Below, piece by piece: positions 15,992-24,107 of a stretch of DNA of 64,000 nucleotides. Under the pieces are notes generated by a model. It was not told where the DNA came from and ran no database searches. It saw only the letters and a list, made by a program, of their open reading frames with translations. This DNA is from Thermodesulfobacteriaceae bacterium. GTDB taxonomy: Bacteria; Desulfobacterota; Thermodesulfobacteria; Thermodesulfobacteriales; Thermodesulfatatoraceae. The stretch's first letter is position 1. Every line of letters starts with the position of its first letter. The stretch lies in assembly GCA_015494065.1 (NCBI GenBank), contig WGCA01000016.1, positions 1-64,000 on the forward strand. Direction: 5' to 3'. Both the position numbers and the translations under genes were made by a program.

Positions 15992-16844
15992 GGTGCTGGC
16001 GCCAGAAGGTGTATAGTTTTTCGTAAACCTCGTAAGGCACGAATAAGTTCCCCTTCCCGCGCCCCAGCTCGATTTCCGGCTTGTTGGCCCCGTGAAAGTC
16101 GCTCCCTCCGGAAACCAGGAGCCCAAACTCTTCCGCCATCTCCAGGCAGAAGGCGGTATATTCTTCGTCGTGATCGGTGTAATAGGCCTCGATAGCGCTC
16201 AGACCAAGCCCTTTCAGGTAGGCCACGTATTCCCTGGTTTCTTCCCGTGAAAGGCCCAAGTAATAGGGGTGGGCCAGGGACGTGATCCCCTGGGCCTCTC
16301 TGATAACCTCGATGGCTTCTTCCGGACTCAAGCGGGCCTTGGGCACGTAGGCGGGTTTGCCTTTTCCCAGGTATTTTTCAAAGGCCTCGTCAAAGTCCTT
16401 GACCACGCCCTTTTTGACCAAAAGTTTGGCCATATGGGGGCGGCCGATCTCGCCACCACCAGCCATCTTTGCCAGCTCCTCCATGTCCACAGGAACGCCC
16501 AATTCTTTGAGCTTCTCCACCATTAATTCGTTGCGTCTCTCTCTGGCTTCATGGAGCTGGCGCAGCACCGCTACCAAGTTGGGGTGCTGGTAATCAATGA
16601 AATAACCCAACAGATGGCAATGACCCGGCCCGTCAAACTTAACACTTATCTCCACTCCGGGCACGAAAGACAGCCCGCGCTCCTTGGCCCGTTGCTCCGC
16701 CTGGGCAAGCCCCACCACCGTATCATGGTCGGTAAGGGCCAGGGCCAAAAGTCCCTTTTTGTGGGCCAAATCAACCAGCTCCGTCGGGGTTAAGGTGCCA
16801 TCAGAAGCCGTGGAATGAGTATGGAGATCTATGGGGCCTTTCAT
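15981..16844 (-). CDS. PHP-domain phosphoesterase (RNase AM / YciV-like)
   Basis: Metal-dependent phosphoesterase of 287 residues. Seen: the PHP motifs IDLHTHSTASDGTLTP (residues 5-20), ALALTDHDTV (about 35-45), FVPGVEIS (about 60-67), LAHPYYL, and GGSDFHGANKP near the C-terminus. Length and motif order fit the YciV/TrpH group, whose studied members are 5'-3' exonucleases on RNA ends or act on 3',5'-nucleotide bisphosphates. The precise substrate is inferred only from the family. The ribosome site AGGAG precedes the ATG. The gene ends inside the 3' end of the pseudouridine synthase gene. Confidence 0.9.
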   Translation of the reverse strand: MKGPIDLHTHSTASDGTLTPTELVDLAHKKGLLALALTDHDTVVGLAQAEQRAKERGLSFVPGVEISVKFDGPGHCHLLGYFIDYQHPNLVAVLRQLHEARERRNELMVEKLKELGVPVDMEELAKMAGGGEIGRPHMAKLLVKKGVVKDFDEAFEKYLGKGKPAYVPKARLSPEEAIEVIREAQGITSLAHPYYLGLSREETREYVAYLKGLGLSAIEAYYTDHDEEYTAFCLEMAEEFGLLVSGGSDFHGANKPEIELGRGKGNLFVPYEVYEKLYTFWRQHLKA

Positions 16845-16949
16845 TTCTTCTCCTGTGCTAGGGTTTTGCTTTTTACTAACCGGTTATAAAACTTTGCCAA
16901 GCCCTGGGCTTAGAAAAAACCTTTTCGGCTTGTCAAATTTAACATTTGC

Positions 16950-16979
16950 TTGACTTAAAACCCTGGCCAACGGTAGAAA
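16950..16979 (+). promoter_or_regulatory. Sigma-70-type promoter of the universal stress gene
   Basis: TTGACT at 16950-16955 and TAGAAA at 16974-16979 are 18 nt apart. The predicted start leaves a short leader before the AAAGGAGG ribosome site and the ATG at 17016. Confidence 0.5.
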
Positions 16980-17015
16980 ATGAAAGAGAGACTCTATTAC
17001 CTAAAGGAGGTTATT

Positions 17016-17468
17016 ATGGCGGAGATCAAAACCATTCTTTTCCCTACCGACTTCACCGAAGCTTCCGTAAAGGTCTTGCCGTACGCCACCTATTTGGCGG
17101 ATAAACTGGGCGCCAAATTGATGGTCCTTTTCGTGGTGGAAGAACTTTCCAAATACGCCAACTTCTATGTCCCCCACAGCGCGCTGGATAACCTTGAGGC
17201 CGAACTTATGGAATCAGCCCGGAAAAAGATGGAAAGCTTCGTAGAAGACTACTTTGGAGGTTTTCCGGTAGAGACCATGATCCGCCGGGGAGACGTCCCG
17301 GAAGAAATAATAAAAGTGGCGGAAGAGAAGGGGGTAGACCTTATTGTTATGGGCACCCACGGGCGCAAGGGTCTGGAGAAGGTCCTCCTGGGTAGTGTGG
17401 CGGAACGAGTAGTCAAAGGTGCTCCTTGCCCGGTGATGACAGTTAATCCTTATCGGGTTAAAAAATAG
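17016..17468 (+). CDS. Universal stress protein, single domain
   Basis: UspA-family protein of 150 residues. Seen: KTILFPTDFTEAS at the N-terminus, and near the C-terminus the nucleotide-binding motif VMGTHGRKGLEKVLLGSVAE (G-x2-G then GS), followed by CPVMTV. The motif fits the ATP-binding subclass. The start at 17016 is set by a strong AAAGGAGG; an upstream in-frame ATG at 16980 lies on the -10 box. It is the first gene of a probable operon with a flavoprotein (33 nt downstream) and a soluble histidine kinase, so a role in redox or energy stress is likely but inferred. Confidence 0.93.
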   Translation: MAEIKTILFPTDFTEASVKVLPYATYLADKLGAKLMVLFVVEELSKYANFYVPHSALDNLEAELMESARKKMESFVEDYFGGFPVETMIRRGDVPEEIIKVAEEKGVDLIVMGTHGRKGLEKVLLGSVAERVVKGAPCPVMTVNPYRVKK

Positions 17469-17501
17469 TCCTGCAAAATCTTACGAAAGGAGCATCTCAA
17501 A

Positions 17502-18482
17502 ATGGAGAAAGCCAAGATCGTAGTGGTCGGAGCCGGACCTGCGGGGATTGCGGTGGCGGTAGAGGCCAAAGCGGCCGGGATAGAACCGGTGGTCGTCTTA
17601 GAAAGATCAGACAAGCCCTGTGAAACCATCCATAAATTCTACCACCCGGGCAAGCGGGTAGACGCCGTTTACCGTAAAGTGAAGGTCGACCCGATAGGTA
17701 TCTGCCGTTTTGATACCTGCTCCAAGGAAGAATTTCTAGAATTGATGGAACGCTACATCAAAGAATACGATCTTGACATCCGTTATAAACAGGAAGTCCA
17801 TAAAATCGAAAAGACCAACGATTGTTTCAGGGTACACGCCGGGCAGGATACCGTTATCGAAGCCCCCATCGTGGTCATCGCCATCGGTATCTTTGGCCGG
17901 CCCAATCGCCCGCCTTACGTGTTACCCAAAGATGTCCGAGACCGCATCTTTCTAGGCACACAGGCGGAAATCCCCTCCCATTTCAAAAAAGTCTTGGTGG
18001 TGGGAGGCGGGGATTCGGCGGCCGAGACCGCCTGTTACCTGGCCGACCAGGGCGCCCAGGTTTACCTTTCTTACCGGCGCCCTAAGTTTTTCCGGATAAA
18101 CGAAACTAATCTAGCCGAATTAAATAAAAGGGTCGAGGCAGGGAAAATTACCCTACTTATGCCCACCGATATTGAAGGGGTAGAACCCGCCGAAAACGGG
18201 GTGCAGGTCAATTTTAAAGACGGTCAGAAGATGGTCTTCGACGCCATATTTTACTGTTTGGGTGGGAGCACACCGGAAAACTTCCTGCGTTCAGCAGGTA
18301 TAGAGGTGGAAGGTAAACGCCCCAAGGTAGACGAGTATTACGAAACCAATGTTCCCGGGATCTTCCTGGCGGGCGATCTGGTTTTCGAAAAGGGAAGCAT
18401 CATGGCGGCTTTCAACTCCGCCCATAAAGTAGTCGAAGGCATCAAAAAGCGTTACCAAGAAAAACTGGCCCGTGGGTGCTAA
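17502..18482 (+). CDS. NAD(P)-binding flavoprotein, YpdA/thioredoxin-reductase-like, without redox CxxC
   Basis: Two-dinucleotide-binding flavoprotein of 326 residues. Seen: FAD motif VVVGAGPAGIAVAVEA near the N-terminus, NAD(P)H motif VVGGGDSAAETACYLADQGA at about 167-186, followed by YRRPKFFRI which resembles the HRRxxFR phosphate-binding motif, and LGGSTPENFL and FLAGDL near the end. The CxxC disulfide of thioredoxin reductase is absent. It resembles bacillithiol-disulfide-reductase (YpdA)-like proteins. The electron acceptor is unknown. A good ribosome site (AAAGGAG) precedes the ATG. Its TAA is directly followed by the ATG of the histidine kinase, which suggests the two work together. 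Confidence 0.85.
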   Translation: MEKAKIVVVGAGPAGIAVAVEAKAAGIEPVVVLERSDKPCETIHKFYHPGKRVDAVYRKVKVDPIGICRFDTCSKEEFLELMERYIKEYDLDIRYKQEVHKIEKTNDCFRVHAGQDTVIEAPIVVIAIGIFGRPNRPPYVLPKDVRDRIFLGTQAEIPSHFKKVLVVGGGDSAAETACYLADQGAQVYLSYRRPKFFRINETNLAELNKRVEAGKITLLMPTDIEGVEPAENGVQVNFKDGQKMVFDAIFYCLGGSTPENFLRSAGIEVEGKRPKVDEYYETNVPGIFLAGDLVFEKGSIMAAFNSAHKVVEGIKKRYQEKLARGC

Positions 18483-19574
18483 ATGGCTAAAAAAAGGGTG
18501 TATTGTCTGGACGAGGGCCTTCTTTCCAGCCAAGACCTGCTTCACGGGATTATTGAAAGTGCCACCGACGCCATCATCGCCATCAAAGAAGACCACCGGA
18601 TCATCCTTTATAACCTGGCCGCAGAACAGATCTTCGGCTACCGGGTGGAGGAGGTCCTGGGCCAGGACCTGGATCTCCTCCTTCCCCCGGAGGTAGCCGG
18701 AAAACACAAACAATACGTCGAGGAATTTATTAAAACCGGCCATTCTCCGGTGCTCGGCAAAGTGATGGCAGGGATGGCCAAACGCAAGGACGGAAGCCTT
18801 TTTCCCGTCCAGATCTCCCGCTCGGCTACGAAAATCAACGGACACTGGGTCTTTACCGCCATCCTGCGGGACATGTCCGCTCAGAAGGAGATGGAACGGC
18901 GGCTTCTGGAAAGCGAGAAACTGGCCGCGGTAGGGATGGCGGTCTCCCGCATCGTACATGAGATCAAAAACCCGCTCGTAGCCATCGGTGGGCTGGTCCT
19001 TTCCTTGTTAAAGAAAGAAGAGGACCCGGAGAAGAAAAAAAAGCTCTCGCTGGTTTTTCGGGAGGTTGAACGGTTAGAGAAACTCCTTAACGACATCAGC
19101 AATTTCGCCAAACCCTTAAAACTTGAAAAGAAAAAATTCGATCTCGTCAATCTCTGCGAAGAGGCCCTGGAAGTTTATCGCCCCCGTTTTGAAGAAGAAG
19201 GAATAAAGGTCAAACTCATCGCCCCCAAAGGAAAGGTGATGGTCCTGGGGGACGAAGAAAGATTAAAAGAGGTACTGTTTAATCTTTTTCAGAACGCCTT
19301 GGAAGCTATGGCCGGCAAGGGGGGCGAACTCACGGTCGAGGTCAGGGAAACCCCACATAAAATAATACTAGCCGTGCGGGACACCGGCCCGGGGATCCCT
19401 CCGGAGGTTTTAAAACAACTGTTCACCCCGTTTTTTACCACCAAAAGGCGGGGCACCGGGCTTGGGCTTTCCATCTCATTAAAAATCATCGAGGCCCACC
19501 AAGGCCGCATTTACGCCCATAACTACGACCGGGGAGCAGAATTCATTATCGAGCTTCCCAGGCCCCAAAATTGA
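18483..19574 (+). CDS. Soluble PAS-domain sensor histidine kinase
   Basis: Two-component sensor kinase of 363 residues. Seen: an N-terminal PAS domain (about residues 20-135) with DAIIAIKEDHRIILYN and EQIFGYRVEEVLGQDL, a HisKA segment with the phosphorylated His in IVHEIKNPLVAIGG (about residue 160), and an ATPase domain with N box LFNLFQNALEAM, G1 DTGPGIPPEVLKQLF and G2 GTGLGLSISLKIIEAHQG. No membrane segment is seen, so the signal is probably intracellular. No response regulator is adjacent. The gene abuts the flavoprotein gene without a gap, so a redox or flavin-linked signal is a fair inference. Its 3' end overlaps the convergent unknown gene (19546) by 29 nt. Confidence 0.93.
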   Translation: MAKKRVYCLDEGLLSSQDLLHGIIESATDAIIAIKEDHRIILYNLAAEQIFGYRVEEVLGQDLDLLLPPEVAGKHKQYVEEFIKTGHSPVLGKVMAGMAKRKDGSLFPVQISRSATKINGHWVFTAILRDMSAQKEMERRLLESEKLAAVGMAVSRIVHEIKNPLVAIGGLVLSLLKKEEDPEKKKKLSLVFREVERLEKLLNDISNFAKPLKLEKKKFDLVNLCEEALEVYRPRFEEEGIKVKLIAPKGKVMVLGDEERLKEVLFNLFQNALEAMAGKGGELTVEVRETPHKIILAVRDTGPGIPPEVLKQLFTPFFTTKRRGTGLGLSISLKIIEAHQGRIYAHNYDRGAEFIIELPRPQN

Positions 19575-20562
19575 ACGCTTCAAGCCCCTGCAACGCCTTT
19601 TGGTAGGCCGGCGCAAAAACCCTTCTGGCCACCTCCCGGGCCTTGGTGGTGGGAAGGAGCCTGATGAGGCGGTCCAGGGCTTTACACTCTTCGTAGCTAA
19701 GCTGCCACACGAAAAGACGCCAGAGCAGTTCGTTTCTTAGATGGGGAAAGGGATCTTCAGGGTTGGGGCGCAGTTCGTTCTTTTCGATCAGCTTGATATA
19801 GACGATGCTTCTGGCGGCCAGCAAATCCTCTGATAGGTTACGGTGTCTCCCTCCGAAGAGGTAGTAAGAAGTAAGGCCGTCTCCGGGTGAAGGTAAGACC
19901 TTGCGGAAGCCCCTGGCGGATAGGGCCTTTAAAAGGAGGTTTTCAGTGCGCAGGCGGATCAGGCCTTTTCCCTCCCGGGCCAAAAAATAAAGGAGTTTCA
20001 GATGGATATAGCCAGCCTCAACGTAAAAGGAAGGGGCCCTCGTCTTTTTGACCAGAGAAATGATTTCTCTGGCCCTCATGGCGTCGCGCAGGGTAATCCT
20101 TTGGGCGTCGGCCTGGGCAAAGGCCTTGATCTTTTCCACTAAGAGGTCAAAAGGTCCCTGCATCGCCGCATAATAATCCAACAGGCGCCCGAAACACAGG
20201 TGTTCCATGTCGTAGACCACGGTGAGCTCCGGACATTTTCTGACCTCTTCCGCCGGCACCCCCTCGTCCAGCAACGCCCTGATCAAGACCCACGTTTCGA
20301 GGTAAGGTTCCACCTGACAGATGTGTTTCCCTTCCCGGTACAGTTTTTTTAGTTCTTCCGCCAGGGCTTTGGCGTATTCCGGAAAGCCTGCTTCGCTTTG
20401 TTCTACGTACGCTGTGACCGTAATTTCTCCCCGCAACATGTTTGCAAATTCTGGGTCCGGGGGTTCCTCAAGCAGGATCCAATCGTGTTTCTTTAAAGAG
20501 CCCAAAATGGCAGGCAAAAATTCCAGTCTATGCGGGGTAAGTCCAACGGTAAGTAAGGACAT
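19546..20562 (-). CDS. Conserved-looking protein of unknown function
   Basis: Protein of 338 residues that I cannot place in a family. It is rich in charged residues and looks globular and cytosolic: no signal peptide, no membrane helix. Possible landmarks are WILLEEPPDPEFANMLRG near residue 30, ICQVEPYLETWVLIRALL at about 80-97, YVEAGYIHLKLLYFL near the middle, and GGRHRNLSEDLLAARS. The pattern of an early Glu-Pro segment, a Gln-Val-Glu-Pro and a later Gly-Tyr-Ile-His recalls TraB/ChaN-like folds, but this is weak. The start lies 35 nt inside the 3' end of the M42 peptidase gene, so it is probably co-transcribed and coupled with it. Confidence 0.7.
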   Translation of the reverse strand: MSLLTVGLTPHRLEFLPAILGSLKKHDWILLEEPPDPEFANMLRGEITVTAYVEQSEAGFPEYAKALAEELKKLYREGKHICQVEPYLETWVLIRALLDEGVPAEEVRKCPELTVVYDMEHLCFGRLLDYYAAMQGPFDLLVEKIKAFAQADAQRITLRDAMRAREIISLVKKTRAPSFYVEAGYIHLKLLYFLAREGKGLIRLRTENLLLKALSARGFRKVLPSPGDGLTSYYLFGGRHRNLSEDLLAARSIVYIKLIEKNELRPNPEDPFPHLRNELLWRLFVWQLSYEECKALDRLIRLLPTTKAREVARRVFAPAYQKALQGLEAFNFGAWEAR

Positions 20563-21559
20563 CTTCCGGGTGCTCCAGGAAGGCGACCACTAACTCGATG
20601 GCCGCGGCGATGTCTTTCTTATAAGCCAGACTTACAGGGGCGTGGAGATATCTTACCGGGACGGAAAGGGCGGTAGCCCTTACCGCACCTCCTGTTACCT
20701 GCAAAACGCTGGCGTTGGTTCCACCCTTTTTCTTCACCACTACCTGGTGGGAGATCTGGTGTTTTTCCGCTAGGGCGGCTAGACCCAGGGTCAGGTGTCT
20801 GTCTGCTAAAAACCGGGCGTCTGAAAGGCGCAACTCCGGCCCTTGACCACAACAGGCAAGCCTTTCGTGCGCCGGGGTCCCGGGAAGATCCGAAGCCAGG
20901 GTCCCCTCCAGGGCCACCACCACTTCCACCGCAAGGGCCTGTGCCAAAGCCTGGGCCCCGCGCAGCCCCGTCTCCTCCTGGACCGAGGCGGAGAGGTAAA
21001 GATCAACCTTGGGGTTTGCGCTCTTAAGGGCTTCTGCCATCACAAAAAGCCCCAACCGGTCGTCCAGGGCCTTGGCCCATACGGCTTCACTTGTTTCCTC
21101 AAAAAAGGGTGGAAACGTCACGGGATCCCCCACGGCCACCACCCCGCGCAGTTCGCTTTCGGGAAGACCCGTGTCAAGCAACATCTCTTCGATAGCCGGG
21201 GCCTTTTCTTCTTTTCCGAGATGAGGTGGTCTGCTGGCCACTACCGCCGTTACCTTACGCCGCCCCCAGACCAGGAGTCTCTGGCCGTAGACCAGACGGC
21301 CTTCCATCCCGCCCAGGGGCACCACCCTTAAGAAGGAGCCTTCCAACCCCGCCACCATAAAACCTACTTCATCAAGATGGGCGTCAAGCAGGACCCTGGG
21401 CCCTGGTCCCTTTTTGTGGAGCAATAAGTTCCCCAGGGCGTCGGTCTTTATTTCGTCCACCAGGGCTGCAACTTCGGCCTGAAAAAGCTCCCTTACCGGT
21501 TCTTCAGCCCCGGGAACCCCTGGGGCCTCACAGAGGCGCTTCAGGAATTCGAATCTCAT
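20528..21559 (-). CDS. M42-family metallopeptidase (glutamyl aminopeptidase-like)
   Basis: Cytosolic zinc or cobalt aminopeptidase of 343 residues in the M42 (FrvX/TET) family. Seen: LLDAHLDEVGFMVAGLEG (metal-binding His-x-Asp) near residue 58, AKALDDRLGLFVMAEAL (bridging Asp), SASVQEETGLRGAQALA (catalytic Glu-Glu), and a late GGTNASVLQ with a C-terminal VRYLHAP where a metal-ligand His is expected. TET peptidases of thermophiles form large dodecamers that degrade peptides. The start overlaps the xth stop as ATGA, and its 3' end overlaps the next gene, so a tight operon (22686 to 19546) is likely. Confidence 0.92.
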   Translation of the reverse strand: MRFEFLKRLCEAPGVPGAEEPVRELFQAEVAALVDEIKTDALGNLLLHKKGPGPRVLLDAHLDEVGFMVAGLEGSFLRVVPLGGMEGRLVYGQRLLVWGRRKVTAVVASRPPHLGKEEKAPAIEEMLLDTGLPESELRGVVAVGDPVTFPPFFEETSEAVWAKALDDRLGLFVMAEALKSANPKVDLYLSASVQEETGLRGAQALAQALAVEVVVALEGTLASDLPGTPAHERLACCGQGPELRLSDARFLADRHLTLGLAALAEKHQISHQVVVKKKGGTNASVLQVTGGAVRATALSVPVRYLHAPVSLAYKKDIAAAIELVVAFLEHPEDVLTYRWTYPA

Positions 21560-22338
21560 AGGTCAAAATATGCCATTACCGGGGCGTGGTCAGAAGGCCG
21601 TTTCCAGGAACGCGGCTCCCGGTCGATGAGGGCGTCTTTTAGCCTTTGCGCCAGGGCCTTACTTACCCATATGTGGTCCAGCCTTAAGCCACGGTTGGCC
21701 TTAAAGGCCCCGAATTGGTAATCCCACCAGGTATAGGCCCCCGGCTGGTTGGGGTGAACCGCCCGGTAAGTGTCCACAAAACCCCACTCCTGCAAAAGTT
21801 TGATGGCGGTGCGCTCTCTTTCGTGAAAACAGATCTGCCCGGCCAGAAGTTCCGGGTCGTAGACGTCTATAGGCTCAGGGGCTACGTTAAAATCTCCACA
21901 AAGGGCCACCAGGTCCCGTTCAGGGTCAAAATGATTTTCGAAATATTCCCGTAAACGGTAAATGAACTCCAGTTTGTAAAGGAAATAATCTGAGCCCACG
22001 CTGCCACCGTTAGGAATATAAACGGAATGGACCCTCACACCCCTTATAGTGGCGGCGATCAACCTCTCCTTGGCCTCTTCGTCTTCCCCGTCGGGAAAAC
22101 CGATCATGACGTCTTGTGGCTCTTCTTTGGCAAGGATAGCCACCCCGTTTCGTCCCTTACCACCGGCGTGGGCCGCCGCGTAACCCAGTGCCTCAAGTTC
22201 CGCGAAAGGGAAATCGCGATCCGTGGCCTTGGTCTCTTGTAAACAAACAACGTCTGGCGCACGCAGCTTGAGCCATCGTTTAAGGTGCTCAAGCCGCATG
22301 CGCACCGAATTTATGTTCCAGGTAGCTAGGACCAACAT
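21556..22338 (-). CDS. xth: Exodeoxyribonuclease III
   Basis: DNA repair AP endonuclease/3'-5' exonuclease of 260 residues. Seen: LATWNINSVRMRLEHL at the N-terminus, DVVCLQETKATDRDFP with the metal-binding Glu near residue 34, LCGDFNVAPEPIDVYDP, GLRLDHIWVSKAL and a C-terminal SDHAPVMAYFDL with the catalytic His. Length is normal for the family. The CGGC-protein stop lies 3 nt upstream and the M42 start overlaps its stop, so the genes are co-transcribed. Confidence 0.97.
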   Translation of the reverse strand: MLVLATWNINSVRMRLEHLKRWLKLRAPDVVCLQETKATDRDFPFAELEALGYAAAHAGGKGRNGVAILAKEEPQDVMIGFPDGEDEEAKERLIAATIRGVRVHSVYIPNGGSVGSDYFLYKLEFIYRLREYFENHFDPERDLVALCGDFNVAPEPIDVYDPELLAGQICFHERERTAIKLLQEWGFVDTYRAVHPNQPGAYTWWDYQFGAFKANRGLRLDHIWVSKALAQRLKDALIDREPRSWKRPSDHAPVMAYFDL

Positions 22339-22341
22339 CCT

Positions 22342-22686
22342 TTAGGCAAAATCGTGAGTGCCTGCCACACACTTAACCCCTACTTTTTCTTCTATCAGCT
22401 TGGGAAGATTTTCCAGATCGTGGTTTTTGCACATGGGGACCGCCTTGACCATGCAGTTGGAGAGATGAACCACTTCAAACTCGGTCCTCTTTTTGGTGGC
22501 GGCGATGTTGTTTATCAGGGCCCGGCCGGGACACTTACATTTGAGAAAACCCACCACCTGCACCTCATCGTAATCCTTAAAAGGCCCCCGTTTCTCGGCC
22601 GCCGCGGTCATACATTTCCAATCGCTGGGACAATCATAAGAGTTTTCAGAATAAGAACCGCAAGCTACGATTAAAACCCTGGCCAT
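22342..22686 (-). CDS. Small cysteine-rich CGGC-domain-like protein
   Basis: Protein of 114 residues with eight cysteines. Seen: LIVACGSYSENSYDCPSDWK at the start, GFLKCKCPGRALINNIAA in the middle, LSNCMVKAVPMCKNHDLENL later and VKCVAGTH near the end. This order matches the CGGC domain (predicted metal-binding redox proteins), but the name-giving CGGC is replaced by CKC here. The function of the family is unknown. The start at 22686 is set by AAAGGAGGT; the upstream frame extension to 22740 is unsupported. First gene of the minus-strand operon with xth, the M42 peptidase and the unknown protein. Confidence 0.75.
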   Translation of the reverse strand: MARVLIVACGSYSENSYDCPSDWKCMTAAAEKRGPFKDYDEVQVVGFLKCKCPGRALINNIAATKKRTEFEVVHLSNCMVKAVPMCKNHDLENLPKLIEEKVGVKCVAGTHDFA

Positions 22687-22890
22687 CCTTACACCTCCTT
22701 TCTTTTTTTCCACCTTGCGCCGCAGGTTTGTAAAAGTCAAGACCTGGAAACCCGGGTTTAATCCTCAAAAACCGGAAGAAGGCTGACTACTTTGGCCCCC
22801 AAAACCCTCCTAAATTAAAGAAATAAATTTCTCTGGTCTCTAAGCAAGACCGTGTAAGAATCCCGTCCGGCTGTTTACAAAAATTGTTTA
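22687..22890. other. Spacer between divergent transcripts, no gene seen
   Basis: Divergent region between the CGGC gene and the tandem universal stress gene. I see no ORF with coding character, no strong hairpin and no RNA motif. It must hold the promoter for the minus-strand operon, which I could not pick with confidence. Confidence 0.4.
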
Positions 22891-22919
22891 TTAATTTCAG
22901 ACTTTTTAAGCTATATAAT
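22891..22919 (+). promoter_or_regulatory. Likely sigma-70 promoter of the tandem Usp operon
   Basis: A perfect TATAAT at 22914-22919 with TTAATT 17 nt upstream (22891-22896), in AT-rich DNA. The start codon at 22990 would leave a leader of about 65 nt. The -35 box is poor. Confidence 0.5.
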
Positions 22920-22989
22920 ACTGAACAGAAGGCGTTTTTGAGGGTAAAAGCCTAGACTTTCTCCAAAATTTTAAAAAACGGAGGTCGTT

Positions 22990-23919
22990 TTGAATAGACA
23001 CCTTCTCCTCACCACCGACGGCTCCCCATACACCCAAAAGGCCACTTCTTATTTGACCACCGTCTTTTCCGGTCGCCAGGATGTGGAAATTACCGTCCTC
23101 TCCGTGGCTAAAGCACCCCCCTCTTACCTTTTACGCCCCATCCCCGGGCTCAACGAGATAGAACGGGAGGAGAGGCTGGAAAAATTTCAGGCCGAAGAGC
23201 TAAAAAAGGCCCAACACCACGTCAGTGAGGCGGTGGAACAACTAAAAAGAAAGGGGTTTGACGAAAAGAAGCTCCACACCAAAGTGGCTGTTCAATACGG
23301 AGACGTTGCCAATACTATTCTTCATGAAGCAAGAGAAGGACACTTTGACGCGGTGGTAGCAGGTCGCCGGGGGTTGGGGCGCCTTTCTTCGGCCTGGCTC
23401 GGAAGTGTTACCCAGAAGATGGTGGAATACGGACGCAACGTGCCGGTGTGGGTCATAGATGGAGAGGGGTGGAACAAGCGGTTCCTGGTGGCCGTAGACT
23501 TGGGAGAGCCCGGGATGAAGGTGCTCGACCACGTCATTTTTATGTTAGCTCCAGACCCGGAAGTGGAAGTGGAGATTCTTTACGTCCTGACCACCCTCTT
23601 TCCGAAAGAAAAAGAGCAGGCCCTTGAAGATATCCAAAAAATCCTTACCAAAGAAGAGGAAAAGGAGGCGGCGGAATTTTTTGCCGAGGCCCAAAAGATG
23701 TTTGCGGAGGAAAACTTCAAAGGCAAAGTGCGGGTCAAAATTAAGTCCTCTCCCCTGGGAGTGGCGGCCAGCATCTTAAAAGAGGCCCGGGAGGAAGATT
23801 TTGCCACCGTGGTGGTGGGGCGCCGGGGGCGGGGCGGTTTTAAAGGCCTTCTGCTGGGTTCCGTCTCCTCCAAAGTCCTTTTCAATCTCAATGACCGTGC
23901 TATTTGGGTGGTAGGATGA
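22990..23919 (+). CDS. Universal stress protein with two Usp domains
   Basis: Protein of 309 residues with two UspA domains in tandem, about residues 1-155 and 160-309. Each ends with a nucleotide-binding motif: [20 protein letters not shown] and [20 protein letters not shown], then PVWVI and AIWVV. Both keep G-x2-G and GS, so both may bind ATP. TTG at 22990 is the start, with GGAGG 5 nt upstream. First gene of a tightly coupled operon: the yacG ATG overlaps its TGA. It differs strongly from the single-domain Usp at 17016. Confidence 0.93.
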   Translation: MNRHLLLTTDGSPYTQKATSYLTTVFSGRQDVEITVLSVAKAPPSYLLRPIPGLNEIEREERLEKFQAEELKKAQHHVSEAVEQLKRKGFDEKKLHTKVAVQYGDVANTILHEAREGHFDAVVAGRRGLGRLSSAWLGSVTQKMVEYGRNVPVWVIDGEGWNKRFLVAVDLGEPGMKVLDHVIFMLAPDPEVEVEILYVLTTLFPKEKEQALEDIQKILTKEEEKEAAEFFAEAQKMFAEENFKGKVRVKIKSSPLGVAASILKEAREEDFATVVVGRRGRGGFKGLLLGSVSSKVLFNLNDRAIWVVG

Positions 23920-24107
23920 AAAAGGTGAAATGTCCTCATTGCGGGCAGGAGACCCATTGGGAAGGAAATCCTTTCCGGCCTTTCTGTTCTGAAAGGTGCA
24001 AATTGCTAGACCTAGGCCACTGGCTGGCGGAGGAATACCGGATCCAGGTACCTGCTGAAGGGGTGGAAGAAATCCACGAGCTTCCCAAGGAGGAAGAAGG
24101 TGAGTGA
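23916..24107 (+). CDS. yacG: Zinc-binding YacG-like protein (DNA gyrase inhibitor family)
   Basis: Small zinc-ribbon protein of 63 residues. Seen: [10 protein letters not shown] (first CxxC), then [20 protein letters not shown] (second Cys pair C-x3-C and the typical LxDLGxW). These are the hallmark features of YacG, which in Escherichia coli binds GyrB and inhibits gyrase. The ATG overlaps the Usp stop (ATGA) and the end overlaps the next gene, so it is translated as part of the operon. YacG is often next to coaE; here it sits in a redox operon. Confidence 0.92.
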   Translation: MKKVKCPHCGQETHWEGNPFRPFCSERCKLLDLGHWLAEEYRIQVPAEGVEEIHELPKEEEGE

